Shown: positions 17,949 through 27,145, numbered from the stretch's first letter. The stretch is 64,000 bases of DNA from Aquitalea palustris (GCF_003693445.1 NZ_RFAR01000004.1:62001-126000); one strand, 5' to 3'. Numbers and translations: made by a program. Notes: generated from the letters alone by a model not told the origin.

Positions 17949-18407
17949 TCAGTCTTCCTCGCCGCGCACCACCAACAGCGGGCAGTGGGTTTTGCGCATG
18001 ACGTTTTCGGCAAAGCTGCCTAGCAGCAGATGAGCCAGCCCGCTGCGGCCATGGGTGCCGATGACGATCAGTTCGGCCTTGCGGCTGTCGGCAAAGCGGA
18101 TCAGCGCATCAGCCATGTCCTTGCCGCCCTCCCAGCTTTCTGCAATATGGCAGTCCACCCGGCTGACGCCTTCGTTGATGGCCTGTTTTTCTGCCTTGTC
18201 CAGCACCTCGCGCGCCTGACGGAAAGCCAGATCATGCAGCTGATGGGTGTCCAGTGCACCTACGCCCTCGATGGCCATGTCGCGCAAGCTGGCCACATGC
18301 ACCAGCGACAAACTGGATTGTGCCATTTTGGCAATACGTAGTGCCTCGGCTAGAGCCTTTGCAGAAGTTCGGCTACCATCTACTGCAATAACAATGTGTT
18401 GATACAT
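17949..18407 (-). CDS. Universal stress protein, UspA family
   Basis: Small ATP-binding-type stress protein of 152 residues, cytoplasmic. It starts MYQHIVIAVDGSRTSAKAL and ends with the nucleotide loop GTHGRSGLAHLLLGSFAENV, in which the G-2x-G-9x-G(S/T) pattern is intact, so it belongs to the ATP-binding group. GAGGAGCACTCC gives a strong ribosome site. A long leader separates it from the regulatory region at 18555-18608 shared with the next, divergent gene. Confidence 0.92.
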   Translation of the reverse strand: MYQHIVIAVDGSRTSAKALAEALRIAKMAQSSLSLVHVASLRDMAIEGVGALDTHQLHDLAFRQAREVLDKAEKQAINEGVSRVDCHIAESWEGGKDMADALIRFADSRKAELIVIGTHGRSGLAHLLLGSFAENVMRKTHCPLLVVRGEED

Positions 18408-18565
18408 GGAGTGCTCCTCGTAGAACCGTCGCTCGCGCCAGGTCAGGTGGCGGTACTGCCGGCCGGCATGAGGTCTTGCCCGGCGGACAGAAGCGGCTGA
18501 ATGCCCTGTTTGATTTCAGGATACTCGCGGCGGCAGAAAGACTCTCCGAACTAATTGTTATGCAT

Positions 18566-18608
18566 TTGATCTATAACAAACTCAAACAGACCATAGCCCA
18601 CGTTTAAT
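18566..18608 (+). promoter_or_regulatory. FNR/ANR-like box with matching -10 hexamer
   Basis: TTGATCTATAACAA at 18566-18579 differs in one base from the FNR consensus TTGAT-N4-ATCAA. A TTTAAT hexamer at 18603-18608 is centred 33 bases downstream, which would put the box near -41.5/-42.5 relative to a start about 18614-18615, the class II activator position. The left half also forms a TTGTTAT-N11-ATAACAA inverted repeat (18555-18579). This points at the gene starting at 18678. Confidence 0.5.
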
Positions 18609-18677
18609 GCGTGAGCCCATGGTCTGCCGCTATTCTGGCCCGACCCATTCGCATACCAAGGAGGATGGTTTTACATC

Positions 18678-18992
18678 ATGTTGATCTTTGCCTTGCTGTC
18701 CTTGCTCGTTATTGCTGCCATCGTTGCCTGGAGTCTGAAATCGGGCAAGCGCAAAAACAACAAGGTGGCGGACGATAGCCGCATTTATGCCGCACACACG
18801 CAGTCCCGGCCACTGGAACCACTGGAACACAGCACCGGCCACGCCTTTGGCCTGTTGCTCAAGGCCGCCCGTGGCGACCGTTCGGTGGTGGAAAAGTGGA
18901 TCATGGCCGAACAGCACCAGAATGTGCCGCCGATCAGCCGCGATGGTGCGATCGAGCAACTGGCCCAGCGCCTGCAGGCCAGCCGCCGTTAG
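18678..18992 (+). CDS. Hypothetical single-pass membrane protein
   Basis: A 104-residue protein with one N-terminal membrane segment (MLIFALLSLLVIAAIVAWSL), then a basic KSGKRKNNK stop-transfer and a soluble tail of about 80 residues facing the cytoplasm. AAGGAGG lies 13 bases before the ATG, longer spacing than usual. The tail has an ALGLLLKAARGDRSVVEKW-like helix, in fact FGLLLKAARGD. It converges on the ggt gene with two bases between stops. I recognise no family. An FNR-like promoter sits upstream, so expression at low oxygen is possible. Confidence 0.7.
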   Translation: MLIFALLSLLVIAAIVAWSLKSGKRKNNKVADDSRIYAAHTQSRPLEPLEHSTGHAFGLLLKAARGDRSVVEKWIMAEQHQNVPPISRDGAIEQLAQRLQASRR

Positions 18993-18994
18993 CC

Positions 18995-20713
18995 CTAGCG
19001 GCCCAGCACCAGCCCTTCGCGGCGCGGATCCGCGCCGCCAATATAAGCATTGCCAGTCCTGACCAGTGCCGACAGGCCACTGGTCATTTCCACCATCTTC
19101 ACCTGATGGCCCAGTGCGGTCAGCGTGCTGGCCTGCACTTCCAGCCCTTGTCCGGCTTCCAGCTCGGTGGCGCCATTGCGGTTACCGTAGTGCGGCAGGC
19201 TGACGGCCTGTTGCGGATCCAGTTTCCAGTCGAGCAGGGCGATCAGTGTCTGGGCAACATAGCCGATGATCTGGCTGCCTCCGGGTGAGCCAGTGGCCAG
19301 CAGGAACTGTCCCTTGCTGTCGAATACCATGGTGGGCGACATGCTGCTGCGCGGCCGTTTGCGCGCTTCCACCCGGTTGGCCACTGGCAGGCCGTGGTCT
19401 ACCGGTGCAAAGGAAAAATCCGTCAGCTGGTTATTGAGCAAAAAGCCCTTGACCAGCATGCGGCTGCCAAACTGGTCTTCAATCGAACTGGTCATGCTGA
19501 CCACCCGCCCTTGCCGGTCCACCACATTGAGGTGGGAGGTGCAGGGCAGCTCCACTGCGCTATCCCGGCCATATGCCGACAGTTTGACGCCAGCCGGCTC
19601 GCCGGCGCTGGCTATGCCCATGCTGCGTTCCGGATGGATCAACAGGCTGCGTTGCTGCAGATAGTCAGTAGCAAGCAGGGCCGTGCTGGGGACGCTGGCA
19701 AAGGCCGGGTCGGCCAGATAGCGGTTGCGATCGGCAAAGGCCAGTTTGCCCGCTTCGGCAAACAGATGAATGGTGGAGCTGGCTGTGGGGGACATGTCCG
19801 CCAGCGGGAAGCGTTGCAGCATGCCCAGCATTTGCAGCACGGCCACGCCACCAGAGCTGGGGGCATCCATGCCGCAGACCTGCCAGCTGCGATAGGGGCC
19901 GCACAGGGGTTTGCGTTCGATGGCCTGGTAGGCGGCCAGATCAGCGGGCAGCATGCGGCCCGGATTGCGCGGATGCTGATTGACCTTGGCGATGATGGCC
20001 GAGGCGATGTCGCCCTCGTAAAAAGCGCGTGGGCCACGGCGGGCGATCTGCTCCAGCGTCGCGGCATACTCGGGATTTTTCAGCAGGCTGCCCATGGCTT
20101 TGGGCTGGCCGTCAGGCTGATAGAAATAGCGGCGAGCTGCCTCGTCCTCCCGCAGAAACCGGTCGTTTGCCAGCAGGCTGTACAGCCGTGGAGAAATGGC
20201 AAAGCCCTGCCGGGCCAAGCGGATGGCCGGCTGGAACAGGCTGGCCCACGGCAGATGGCCACCATGCTGGTGTGCCAGTTTCAGCATGGCCGGCACGCCG
20301 GGAACGCCAACCGAGCGCCCGCCTACTACCGCCTGATAAAAGTCCATGGGCTGGCCTTGCGCCTGCAGGAAAAGCTTGTCATCTGCCGTGGCCGGGGCGG
20401 TTTCCCGGCCATCGAAACTGGTGAGCTGGTGGCCATCGTAATACAGCATGAAGGCCCCGCCACCGATGCCTGATGATTGTGGTTCGGTCAGGCCCAGCAC
20501 CAGCTGGGCGGCAATGGCGGCATCGATGGCACTGCCACCACGCTGCAGGATTTCCAGTGCAGCCTTGCTGGCATACGGGTTGGCGGTCGATACCATGCTG
20601 TTGCGCGCGCTGACTGCGGGGCGGGGGCTAAAGCCACTGGCGGCCTCCGGCGCAGCGGTTTCCGCCAGAGCGGGCAGGGCGCACAGCAAAAGCAGCAGAC
20701 TGCGTAACAGCAT
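18995..20713 (-). CDS. ggt: Gamma-glutamyltransferase (glutathione hydrolase)
   Basis: Periplasmic Ntn-hydrolase that cleaves glutathione and other gamma-glutamyl compounds. Signal peptide MLLRSLLLLLCALPALA. The proenzyme of 572 residues self-cleaves before the catalytic Thr392 in CTSHLNVVD; the large-subunit block SGIGGGAFMLYYDG and the small-subunit block GSPGGSQIIGYVAQ are intact. NRVEARKRPRSSMSPT carries the substrate-binding RPRSSMSPT. Upstream on the same strand, 185 bases away and behind a terminator, lies a glutamine-synthetase-like ligase. Confidence 0.95.
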   Translation of the reverse strand: MLLRSLLLLLCALPALAETAAPEAASGFSPRPAVSARNSMVSTANPYASKAALEILQRGGSAIDAAIAAQLVLGLTEPQSSGIGGGAFMLYYDGHQLTSFDGRETAPATADDKLFLQAQGQPMDFYQAVVGGRSVGVPGVPAMLKLAHQHGGHLPWASLFQPAIRLARQGFAISPRLYSLLANDRFLREDEAARRYFYQPDGQPKAMGSLLKNPEYAATLEQIARRGPRAFYEGDIASAIIAKVNQHPRNPGRMLPADLAAYQAIERKPLCGPYRSWQVCGMDAPSSGGVAVLQMLGMLQRFPLADMSPTASSTIHLFAEAGKLAFADRNRYLADPAFASVPSTALLATDYLQQRSLLIHPERSMGIASAGEPAGVKLSAYGRDSAVELPCTSHLNVVDRQGRVVSMTSSIEDQFGSRMLVKGFLLNNQLTDFSFAPVDHGLPVANRVEARKRPRSSMSPTMVFDSKGQFLLATGSPGGSQIIGYVAQTLIALLDWKLDPQQAVSLPHYGNRNGATELEAGQGLEVQASTLTALGHQVKMVEMTSGLSALVRTGNAYIGGADPRREGLVLGR

Positions 20714-20841
20714 GAAGATGAACCTCGCTTGCGATGGGGTGGGTCAGCCATGGCCTCGCCGAAGGTGGCGGGCGGCGTGAACGGCATGCGGACAATGGTG
20801 CGACAGCACCGGGTGAGGGTCAATTCAGCGCGGTCAGCCAT

Positions 20842-20876
20842 GAAAAACGGCCGGGCACATTAAGGTGCCAGGCCGT
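20842..20876 (-). terminator. Terminator of the glutamine-synthetase-like gene
   Basis: A 12-bp stem with one mismatch (ACGGCCTGGCAC / GTGCCCGGCCGT as read on the minus strand, loop TTAAT region) followed by TTTTT. Confidence 0.75.
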
Positions 20877-20898
20877 CGTCATTGCCGGATTTGCCGAT

Positions 20899-22251
20899 TC
20901 AGGACAGGGTGGCCAGGTACTGGCGCTCCCATGGCGTGATCTGGTTGTGGAAATGGCTGAGCTCCACTTCCTTTACCGCCAGATAGGCTGCGCTGAATTC
21001 GCTGCCGAACAGACGTTCGGCCGTGTCATGAGCGGCCATCAGGGCGCAGGCGGCATCCAGGGTATTGGGCAGGGTGGCGGCGTCGGCATTATTGAAAACA
21101 TTGCCAACCGCCGGCTCGCTCGGGCTGAGCTTTTCTTCCACGCCAAGCAGCCCTGCACCCAGGCTGGCCGCCAGCGACAGGTAGGCATTGGCATCGCAGC
21201 CGGGCAGGCGGTTTTCCACGCGGCGGGCTTCCGGGCCGGATACCGGCACGCGGATGCCGACCGAGCGGTTGTCCACGCCCCAGCTCACATTGACCGGTGC
21301 GGCCAGGCCCTTGACGAAGCGGCGGAAGGAATTGGGGCTGGGGCAGAACAGCGGCATCAGGTGTGGCAGATACTGTTGCAGGCCGCCGATGTAATGGAAA
21401 AACTCGGCGCTGGCCTCGCCATTGGCCTGGCTGAACACATTATTGCCCTGGCCATCCACCACGCTCTGGTGCAAGTGCATCGAACTACCCGGCTGCCCCG
21501 GCAGCGGCTTGGCCATGCAGACCACGGTCAGGCCGTGCTGGTAGCCGATTTCCTTCAGCGCGTACTTGAACAGGAAGGTCTGGTCGGCCAGCTCCAGCGC
21601 ATTGCCATGCTTGAGGTTGATCTCGAACTGGCTGGGGCCCATTTCGTGCACATAGGTGTCGGTCTGGATGCCCAGTTGCTCACAGGCGCGGTACAGGTCG
21701 TCGAAAAAGCCTTCCAGATCGTTGAGCGTGGAAAAGCTGAAGGCATCGAAGCCGGTTTCGCGGCGGCCGGTGCGCAGGGCCGGTGCCTGGAAGGGCTGCT
21801 CCGGATTGGCGTGGGCATCGAAGATGTAAAACTCCAGCTCCGGTGCCACCACCGGGGTCCAGCCACGGGCCTGATAGCGCGCCAGGATGTTTTTCAACGC
21901 TGAGCGCGGTGCCAGCGGCGACAGGCTGCCATCGTGGTCGATGTTGTCGCACACCACCATGGCGCGCGGGGTTTTGGCCCAGGGTACCGGGCGCAGGGTG
22001 GCGAAATCCGGGCGCAGCACGACATCGGGGTCGTTCTCGCCATAAAAGCGGTAGTCGGGAAATTCGCCCACGCAGGTCTGGATGGCGACGGCACGGGCAA
22101 TGCGCAATTCCTGGCCCTTGATCAGGGCCTTGGCGGGCAGGGTTTTGCCACGGGCAAAGCCGCTGACATCAGCAAAGGCCAGCTCGACGTCACGGACGTT
22201 TTGCTGAATCAACCATTCGGCTTGAGCGGCCGCGATGGAGTGTTGGGACAT
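20899..22251 (-). CDS. Glutamine synthetase family protein (gamma-glutamylpolyamine synthetase-like)
   Basis: ATP-dependent ligase of the GlnA fold, 450 residues. Motifs include the metal Glu in ELEFYIFD, PGSSMHLHQS for ATP and substrate, NSFRRFVKGLAAPVNVSWG and NRSVGIRVP with the ammonia/active-site arginine, and RVENRLPGCDANAYL. It lacks the adenylylation tyrosine loop of housekeeping GlnA, and the sequence style is that of PuuA, which joins glutamate to putrescine. The ATG at 22251 follows GGGGAGACCTGC. No puuBCD genes are next to it, so the amine substrate is unknown; ethanolamine or other amines are alternatives. Confidence 0.85.
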   Translation of the reverse strand: MSQHSIAAAQAEWLIQQNVRDVELAFADVSGFARGKTLPAKALIKGQELRIARAVAIQTCVGEFPDYRFYGENDPDVVLRPDFATLRPVPWAKTPRAMVVCDNIDHDGSLSPLAPRSALKNILARYQARGWTPVVAPELEFYIFDAHANPEQPFQAPALRTGRRETGFDAFSFSTLNDLEGFFDDLYRACEQLGIQTDTYVHEMGPSQFEINLKHGNALELADQTFLFKYALKEIGYQHGLTVVCMAKPLPGQPGSSMHLHQSVVDGQGNNVFSQANGEASAEFFHYIGGLQQYLPHLMPLFCPSPNSFRRFVKGLAAPVNVSWGVDNRSVGIRVPVSGPEARRVENRLPGCDANAYLSLAASLGAGLLGVEEKLSPSEPAVGNVFNNADAATLPNTLDAACALMAAHDTAERLFGSEFSAAYLAVKEVELSHFHNQITPWERQYLATLS

Positions 22252-22404
22252 GCAGGTCTCCCCTGGAGTGTTCTCGATTGTTTCATCTATCTGCCTGTCT
22301 GTCGGTGCTGCATTTTTTTGATTTTGCGGGCTGAGCCCTGTGGGCATTATGCCACCGGCAGGGGGGAGGGCAAGCACGATGTCGCTGCGGCTGGTCATGG
22401 CACA

Positions 22405-22441
22405 TGAAAAAACCGGCCCTGCATGCAGGCAAGGCCGGTTT
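22405..22441 (-). terminator. Terminator of the first chemoreceptor gene
   Basis: AAACCGGCC/GGCCGGTTT stem around an inner CCTGCATGCAGG palindrome; read on the minus strand it ends in a run of T. It lies just after the chemoreceptor stop. Confidence 0.85.
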
Positions 22442-22463
22442 GATCACAAGCAGGAAACTGTGC

Positions 22464-24074
22464 TTACAGCCGGAAACGCGATACCGACTGCTGCAACTGG
22501 CGGGCATGCTGGTCGATATTCTGCATGGCATCGACGGCCAGCTTGACCGAACTCTGGGTTTCTTCCACCACGCCGGCCACCTGCTCCACACTGACCGCGA
22601 TATTGGCACCGGCCTGGCTTTGCTCGGTCATGGCACTCACTACCGAATGCAGGCTTTCCAGCGCGCTGTGTGCCTGACGGCTGATGGTATCCAGGGTCTG
22701 GGCGGCCTCATTGGCCTTGCCCACCCCCAGCTGTACCGCCGGGCGGATTTCCTGCATGCGTCCGGCCACGCTGCCGGTTTCATCCACCACGGCCTGGACG
22801 ATGCTGGTGATTTCATTGGTGGCGCTGGCAGTGCGCTCGGCCAGCTTGCGTACTTCGTCGGCCACTACGGCAAAGCCGCGGCCCATTTCACCGGCGCGGG
22901 CAGCCTCGATGGCGGCATTGAGCGCCAGCAGATTGGTCTGGTTGGCGATATCGCGAATGGTTTCCGCAATGCCGCTGATATTACGGGTGCGTTCGGCCAG
23001 GCTGCCAACCAGATCGCTGACATCGCTCACCTGGCTGGCGATGGATTCGATGCCGCTGGCGGCTTCCTTGGCCACCAGCTCACCCTCGCGTGCCAGTTGG
23101 CTGGAGCGACGGGCGCCTTCTTCCGAGCCGCCGGCATTATCCTTGACATGGTCGATGCTGACCGACAGCTGCTCGATGGAGGCGGCCGCAGAGGCGGTGG
23201 AATTGCTGGCAATGCCGGACACTTCGTCCACCTTGTTCATTTGCGCCGACAGCTGCTGGCCGGCCTGGCCGATATCATCGGTGGACTGGCGGATCTGGTT
23301 GATCATTTCGCGCAGCTTCTGCTGCATTTCGTGCATGGCGGCCAGCAGGCTGTGCGGTGGGCCGTTGACCTGGATTTGTTCGGTCAGGTCGCCCTGGGCA
23401 ATCTGGCGCACCACCTGGGCGGCGTAGCCGGGCTCACCGCCCAGCGAGCGCACGATGCTGCGCGACATGGCACTACCCAGCACGATGAGCGCCAGCACCG
23501 AAACCCCGCTGATCAGCAGCAGGATGGTGCCCTGACGCCAGAACAGGGCGTCGATATCGTCAATGAAAAAGCCGGTGCCCACCGTCCAGCCCCAGGGTTC
23601 GAAGCGCACCACGCCGTTGAGCTTGGGCAGCTGCTCCTTGCTTGCGCCGCGCGAGGTCAGGATGGTGACGATGCCGTAATGGTCTTTTTGCAGTGCTTCG
23701 TTGTAGACGGCTACCGTGGTGCGGCCATCGGGCACGGTACTGCCCATGTCCACCTTGCCTTCACGGTCGGCCTTGGGGTGCAGTACCAGGCGGTTGTCGC
23801 TGTCGCGGGCGAAGAAGTAGATGTCATCCACCTTCAGTGCCTTCAGCGTCTTGCGCGCCATGTCCTGCGCCTGCTGCCGGCTGAGTTTGCCGCTGGTTTC
23901 CTGCTTGGCGTAGTAGTCGAGCGTGTTCTCTGCCATGCGCAGCAACAGGGTGATCTGCTCACGCTTTTCGCTCTGCAGCGTGCTGCGGGTGATGTACAGC
24001 GAGGTGGCGGCCAGGGCGATCAGCGCGATCAGGCTGGCAGCAATGATGATGAGCAGGCGGGTATTGACGCGCAC
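22464..24074 (-). CDS. Methyl-accepting chemotaxis protein with a periplasmic sCache-type sensor
   Basis: Membrane chemoreceptor of 536 residues. TM1 covers about residues 7-27, the periplasmic domain about 30-185 contains [15 protein letters not shown] and [13 protein letters not shown], the signature of single Cache_2 sensors that often bind organic acids. TM2 is near 188-208, a HAMP linker follows, and the signalling tip reads [18 protein letters not shown] then [15 protein letters not shown]. There is no CheR-tethering pentapeptide at the C-terminus. Translation starts at a GTG behind AAGGA. It is a lone gene with its own terminator, the usual setting for scattered receptors. Confidence 0.93.
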   Translation of the reverse strand: MRVNTRLLIIIAASLIALIALAATSLYITRSTLQSEKREQITLLLRMAENTLDYYAKQETSGKLSRQQAQDMARKTLKALKVDDIYFFARDSDNRLVLHPKADREGKVDMGSTVPDGRTTVAVYNEALQKDHYGIVTILTSRGASKEQLPKLNGVVRFEPWGWTVGTGFFIDDIDALFWRQGTILLLISGVSVLALIVLGSAMSRSIVRSLGGEPGYAAQVVRQIAQGDLTEQIQVNGPPHSLLAAMHEMQQKLREMINQIRQSTDDIGQAGQQLSAQMNKVDEVSGIASNSTASAAASIEQLSVSIDHVKDNAGGSEEGARRSSQLAREGELVAKEAASGIESIASQVSDVSDLVGSLAERTRNISGIAETIRDIANQTNLLALNAAIEAARAGEMGRGFAVVADEVRKLAERTASATNEITSIVQAVVDETGSVAGRMQEIRPAVQLGVGKANEAAQTLDTISRQAHSALESLHSVVSAMTEQSQAGANIAVSVEQVAGVVEETQSSVKLAVDAMQNIDQHARQLQQSVSRFRL

Positions 24075-24128
24075 GATGGCAGTCCTTGGCGTGGAGTGGG
24101 TTCTTTAAAGACGGCATCTTCTGTAAGT

Positions 24129-24152
24129 TGCCCCGGTAAATATACCGGGGCA
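24129..24152 (-). terminator. Hairpin between DUF2252 and chemoreceptor genes
   Basis: A 10-bp perfect stem TGCCCCGGTA/TACCGGGGCA with a four-base loop. It lies after the DUF2252 stop and before the chemoreceptor start. The T tail is weak, so it may be a partial terminator. Confidence 0.45.
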
Positions 24153-24233
24153 TTGTTAATACTAAACGCAGGGCCAATCCGTAATAACTGCTGAAAACCC
24201 CTAGTCGCTCTTTATCAGCGGCGAATGATTCAC

Positions 24234-25616
24234 TTATAGCTTGTGTTCGGCCAAAGCGGCAGTAAAAACTGCAAAATCCAGCTCCACCTGATCGGCATAG
24301 CTCATGGCATAGCTGGCGATGGCCTGGTCGAATTTGTCCGACTGGCCGATATAGCCGGCCATTTCCGCAGCACGGCCACCGGATTTGGCATGGGCGCGTG
24401 CCAGTGCCCAGGCACAGGCCTGGCCGAATGCCGCCAGGCTTTCCGCCGAGTCGAATGATTCCAGTGCCGGTGCTGCCTTCATGTCGCGCAGCTGGCGCAC
24501 ATAGAAGTGACGGTCGCCCGGCCCGGTCGTCCAGCCCAGAAACAGGTCACTGGCTGCCTGCATCAGCCGCTGGCCAAACACCACACGCTTGCCCTGGTGA
24601 CCATGCACGCATTGCTGGGTGTAGGGTTCCAGCACCGAGTTGCGCGCTTCTTTCAATTGCAGGAACAGCGGCTGGTCGTATTCATCCTGCAGCAGCATCA
24701 CCAGACAACGGGTGCCGACGCTACCCACGCCTACCACCTTGAAGGCAGCATCCACCAGCCGGAAGCGGCTGAGCAGGGTGCGGCGGTCTTCTTTCAGCGT
24801 GGCGCTGTACTCGGCCAGCATGGGTTGCAGCAAATCATGTGAGCTGCCATCGCCCAGCCAGTGCTCATCATTGCCCCAGACCTGGTCTTGCTGCTGCATG
24901 TGGAAGATCACCGGCGGGTTGTCGCGCAGCCGCAGGCTGCCGTCTTCCAGTACCGTCATTTTGGGCAGCAGTTTTTCCTGGGTCTGGCCGCGTGCCTTGT
25001 CCGCCAGCTTCAGTAGCTGCTGGCGGATGCTGTCGCTATTGGCCCGCTGCAGTAATTGTTCGAAGCCCACCTTGCAGTACCACAGCTCCAGCTGGCTCAT
25101 CTGGGCATATTCCTGCATGCGCTTGCGGTAGGTTCCCACCAGCTGGCACACCGCCTGCCGTGCCGCACCATTGCTGAAGCCACGATTGCGCGCGGCCAGC
25201 ACCACGCTGACCGCCAGGCGCTTGATGTCCCATTCCCACGGTGCCTGATGCGTTTCGTCAAAGTCGTTGATGTCGAACATCAGCTGGCGTTCCGGCGAGG
25301 CGAAGAAGCCGTAGTTCATCAGGTGGGCATCGCCACAGGTTTGCAGGGTGATGCCACTATTGGGGGTGGCGGCCAGATCGGCGGCCTGGATCATGGCCAT
25401 GCCGCGGAAGAAGGCAAAGGGCGAAGCCTGCATGCGGCTGTAGCGCAGCGGAATCAGCGAAGGGACCCGGCCAGCGGATGTCTGGCGCAGCATGTCCACC
25501 ACGTCGCGCTGTGGACTGAGCAGGCATTGCGCCTGCAGGGTGCGGGAGCAGCTTTCACGGCGCGCCTTGCCGGCGGCGAGGCGTTTTTCATATTGCAGAT
25601 GTGCGGGAGTGGTCAT
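24234..25616 (-). CDS. DUF2252 family protein (kinase-like fold)
   Basis: Cytoplasmic protein of 460 residues belonging to DUF2252. Recognisable blocks are RYSRMQASPFAFFRG, GDAHLMNYG and MFDINDFDETHQAPWEWDIKRL, quoted in part as FDINDFDET and PWEWDIKRL, with the conserved His-Asn and Asp-x-Asp patterns that recall aminoglycoside-phosphotransferase-like kinases. VVGVGSVGTRC is the second conserved loop. The substrate is not known for the family. It stands between a chemoreceptor and a small hydrolase on the same strand with gaps of about 100-160 bases. Confidence 0.88.
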   Translation of the reverse strand: MTTPAHLQYEKRLAAGKARRESCSRTLQAQCLLSPQRDVVDMLRQTSAGRVPSLIPLRYSRMQASPFAFFRGMAMIQAADLAATPNSGITLQTCGDAHLMNYGFFASPERQLMFDINDFDETHQAPWEWDIKRLAVSVVLAARNRGFSNGAARQAVCQLVGTYRKRMQEYAQMSQLELWYCKVGFEQLLQRANSDSIRQQLLKLADKARGQTQEKLLPKMTVLEDGSLRLRDNPPVIFHMQQQDQVWGNDEHWLGDGSSHDLLQPMLAEYSATLKEDRRTLLSRFRLVDAAFKVVGVGSVGTRCLVMLLQDEYDQPLFLQLKEARNSVLEPYTQQCVHGHQGKRVVFGQRLMQAASDLFLGWTTGPGDRHFYVRQLRDMKAAPALESFDSAESLAAFGQACAWALARAHAKSGGRAAEMAGYIGQSDKFDQAIASYAMSYADQVELDFAVFTAALAEHKL

Positions 25617-25717
25617 GGCGGTTCATTGGCTGTAGATGACAATTCAGCACAGTGTAATCCCGCAGACATGAAAAATTGATGATCGGAGGTCATTTGTCCT
25701 TGCCGACCTGCCCTGGG

Positions 25718-26476
25718 CTAGTCCTGCTGCAAGAAGCGCAGCAATTGCTGGCGGTAGTGCACGGCCGTGGCCGGCTGTGCCTGCCAGTATCGCTGTAACT
25801 GGTGACCTGCCCCTTCCAGCCACAATAGCTGGCTGCTGCTGCAGTGGCGGCTGCTGGCATGCAGTTTTTCAATCAGCTTGCGTGGAATCACCTCATCTTG
25901 CGTGGCGGCCACGATCAGGACATGCCCGCGAAATTGCTGCAGGCGCGGCCAGGCATCGCTATCCAGCCAGCTGAGCGGCTGGCGCAGCATGGCGCTGAAG
26001 GCCGGCCCAAACGGGATATCAAAGGCAGCTGGGGTGTAGGCGCCGGGTACTTGCAGGATCAGGTGGCTGCAAGGCAGCTGCTCCAACAGGCGCAGGGCGA
26101 TATAAGCGCCCATGCTGCTACCCAGTAGTGCCAGCGGCTTGTTGTCCACATGGCAATGACGGTATACCGCCAGGGCTTGCTCCACGCGCTGGCGCAGGCT
26201 GGACCCCAGCAGGCTGCCGCCGGTTTCGCCGTGACCGATAAAGTCGAAGGCGCTGCTGGCAATCTGCTGCGACTGTAAATGCTGTCTTAATGGCAGATAG
26301 CTGGCGCGGTCGGCTTGTCCGGCACCGTGTAACAACATCAGCTGGCGCACGGGAGCCGGGCTGTTGCAGCAGTCACCACGGAGCCGCGTGTGGAGAAACG
26401 GCAGGGTGAACTCGCTGCGCGGGAGTGGGGCATTCTCCATGGAACTGGCTATCGCGGGTGTGGTGCTGATTGTCAT
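25718..26476 (-). CDS. Alpha/beta-hydrolase
   Basis: Soluble hydrolase of 252 residues. The oxyanion region MLLHGAG, the lid-side DFIGHGETGG and the nucleophile elbow LGSSMGA are clear; the acid probably lies in AATQDEVIP and the His in EGAGHQLQRY, giving a full triad. No signal peptide. The ATG at 26476 is used although its ribosome site is weak; an ATG at 26440 is an alternative. Its promoter side overlaps a cluster of DnaA boxes. Substrate unknown; the fold is like UilS/FrsA-type esterases and lysophospholipases. Confidence 0.8.
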   Translation of the reverse strand: MTISTTPAIASSMENAPLPRSEFTLPFLHTRLRGDCCNSPAPVRQLMLLHGAGQADRASYLPLRQHLQSQQIASSAFDFIGHGETGGSLLGSSLRQRVEQALAVYRHCHVDNKPLALLGSSMGAYIALRLLEQLPCSHLILQVPGAYTPAAFDIPFGPAFSAMLRQPLSWLDSDAWPRLQQFRGHVLIVAATQDEVIPRKLIEKLHASSRHCSSSQLLWLEGAGHQLQRYWQAQPATAVHYRQQLLRFLQQD

Positions 26477-26485
26477 GATGAGGTT

Positions 26486-26683
26486 TTATCCACAGATTCA
26501 TGCACAGGCTATGCACATCATCCACAGCGGATGGGGTGTTTGTAAAAGCATGCACAGCCGGTCCGCCCCTGCTGGCAGGGCATTGTCACGTAATGACGGC
26601 GCACCATGCCGGCTTATGCACAGCTTGTTCAGGACTTATCCCATCTATCCACGGAGCCAGTGCTGGTGACGAACTTATCCACA
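26486..26683 (+). promoter_or_regulatory. Cluster of DnaA-box sequences
   Basis: Perfect matches to TTATNCACA occur at 26486-26494 (TTATCCACA), 26614-26622 (TTATGCACA) and 26675-26683 (TTATCCACA). One-mismatch copies lie at 26498-26506, 26509-26517 and 26518-26526. More distant copies are seen at 26548-26556, 26636-26644 and 26645-26653. All point the same way, and the first four start 12, 11 and 9 bases apart. The stretch is between two genes and has no coding frame of its own that I would call. Confidence 0.7.
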
Positions 26684-26691
26684 GCCTGGTC

Positions 26692-27066
26692 TCAGCTGGC
26701 GCAGCGCTTGATCAGGCGCAGCCAGGGCGGAGTCAGCGGGATGCCGTTCTGGTCGACCTGCAGCCGGCTGTGCTCGCCATCGGGCTGCACATCGACCTCC
26801 AGGCTGGTGTTGCCACTGACTGGATTGAGCAGCTTGATGGTCTCCATGCCGTCGGCCTTGCTGTCGCGCCGTACGTAGTCATCGGGAATCTTCAGCTGGC
26901 GGATGCCCTGCTTCAGGCAATCCGCCACCTCTGCGGGCTTTTTGTCGGAGGTCAGCTGCAAGCTGCTGTCGGCACGCGCCATGACGGGGCTGGCCAGCAG
27001 GATGGCCAGCAGTAGTAGGCTGTTCAGCTGTTGGCGCAAGGTCGGAGTCGTGGGTGGTGTTGGCAT
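26692..27066 (-). CDS. Hypothetical secreted protein
   Basis: A 124-residue exported protein. The start giving MPTPPTTPTLRQQLNSLLLL places a clean signal peptide ending SPVMARA before DSSLQL; the longer open frame upstream is low complexity. The mature part (about 90 residues) has two cysteines (ADCLKQG, IKRCAS) that could pair, and a beta-rich middle (GNTSLEVDVQPDG). Family not recognised. The gene is followed by the DnaA-box region and preceded by a DUF2214 gene on the same strand. Confidence 0.7.
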   Translation of the reverse strand: MPTPPTTPTLRQQLNSLLLLAILLASPVMARADSSLQLTSDKKPAEVADCLKQGIRQLKIPDDYVRRDSKADGMETIKLLNPVSGNTSLEVDVQPDGEHSRLQVDQNGIPLTPPWLRLIKRCAS

Positions 27067-27145
27067 GGGGCTGGGCTCGGGCAAGTGATAGGCGGATGGA
27101 GGCCCGATTGCGCCTGCTGGTTCCGCCATGCTGCGACAACAGATG

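Noticed and set aside
26477-26691. Chromosomal origin oriC at the DnaA-box cluster
   Set aside because: No dnaA, dnaN, gyrB or rpmH nearby and no clear AT-rich unwinding element; kept only as a DnaA-box cluster of unknown role.
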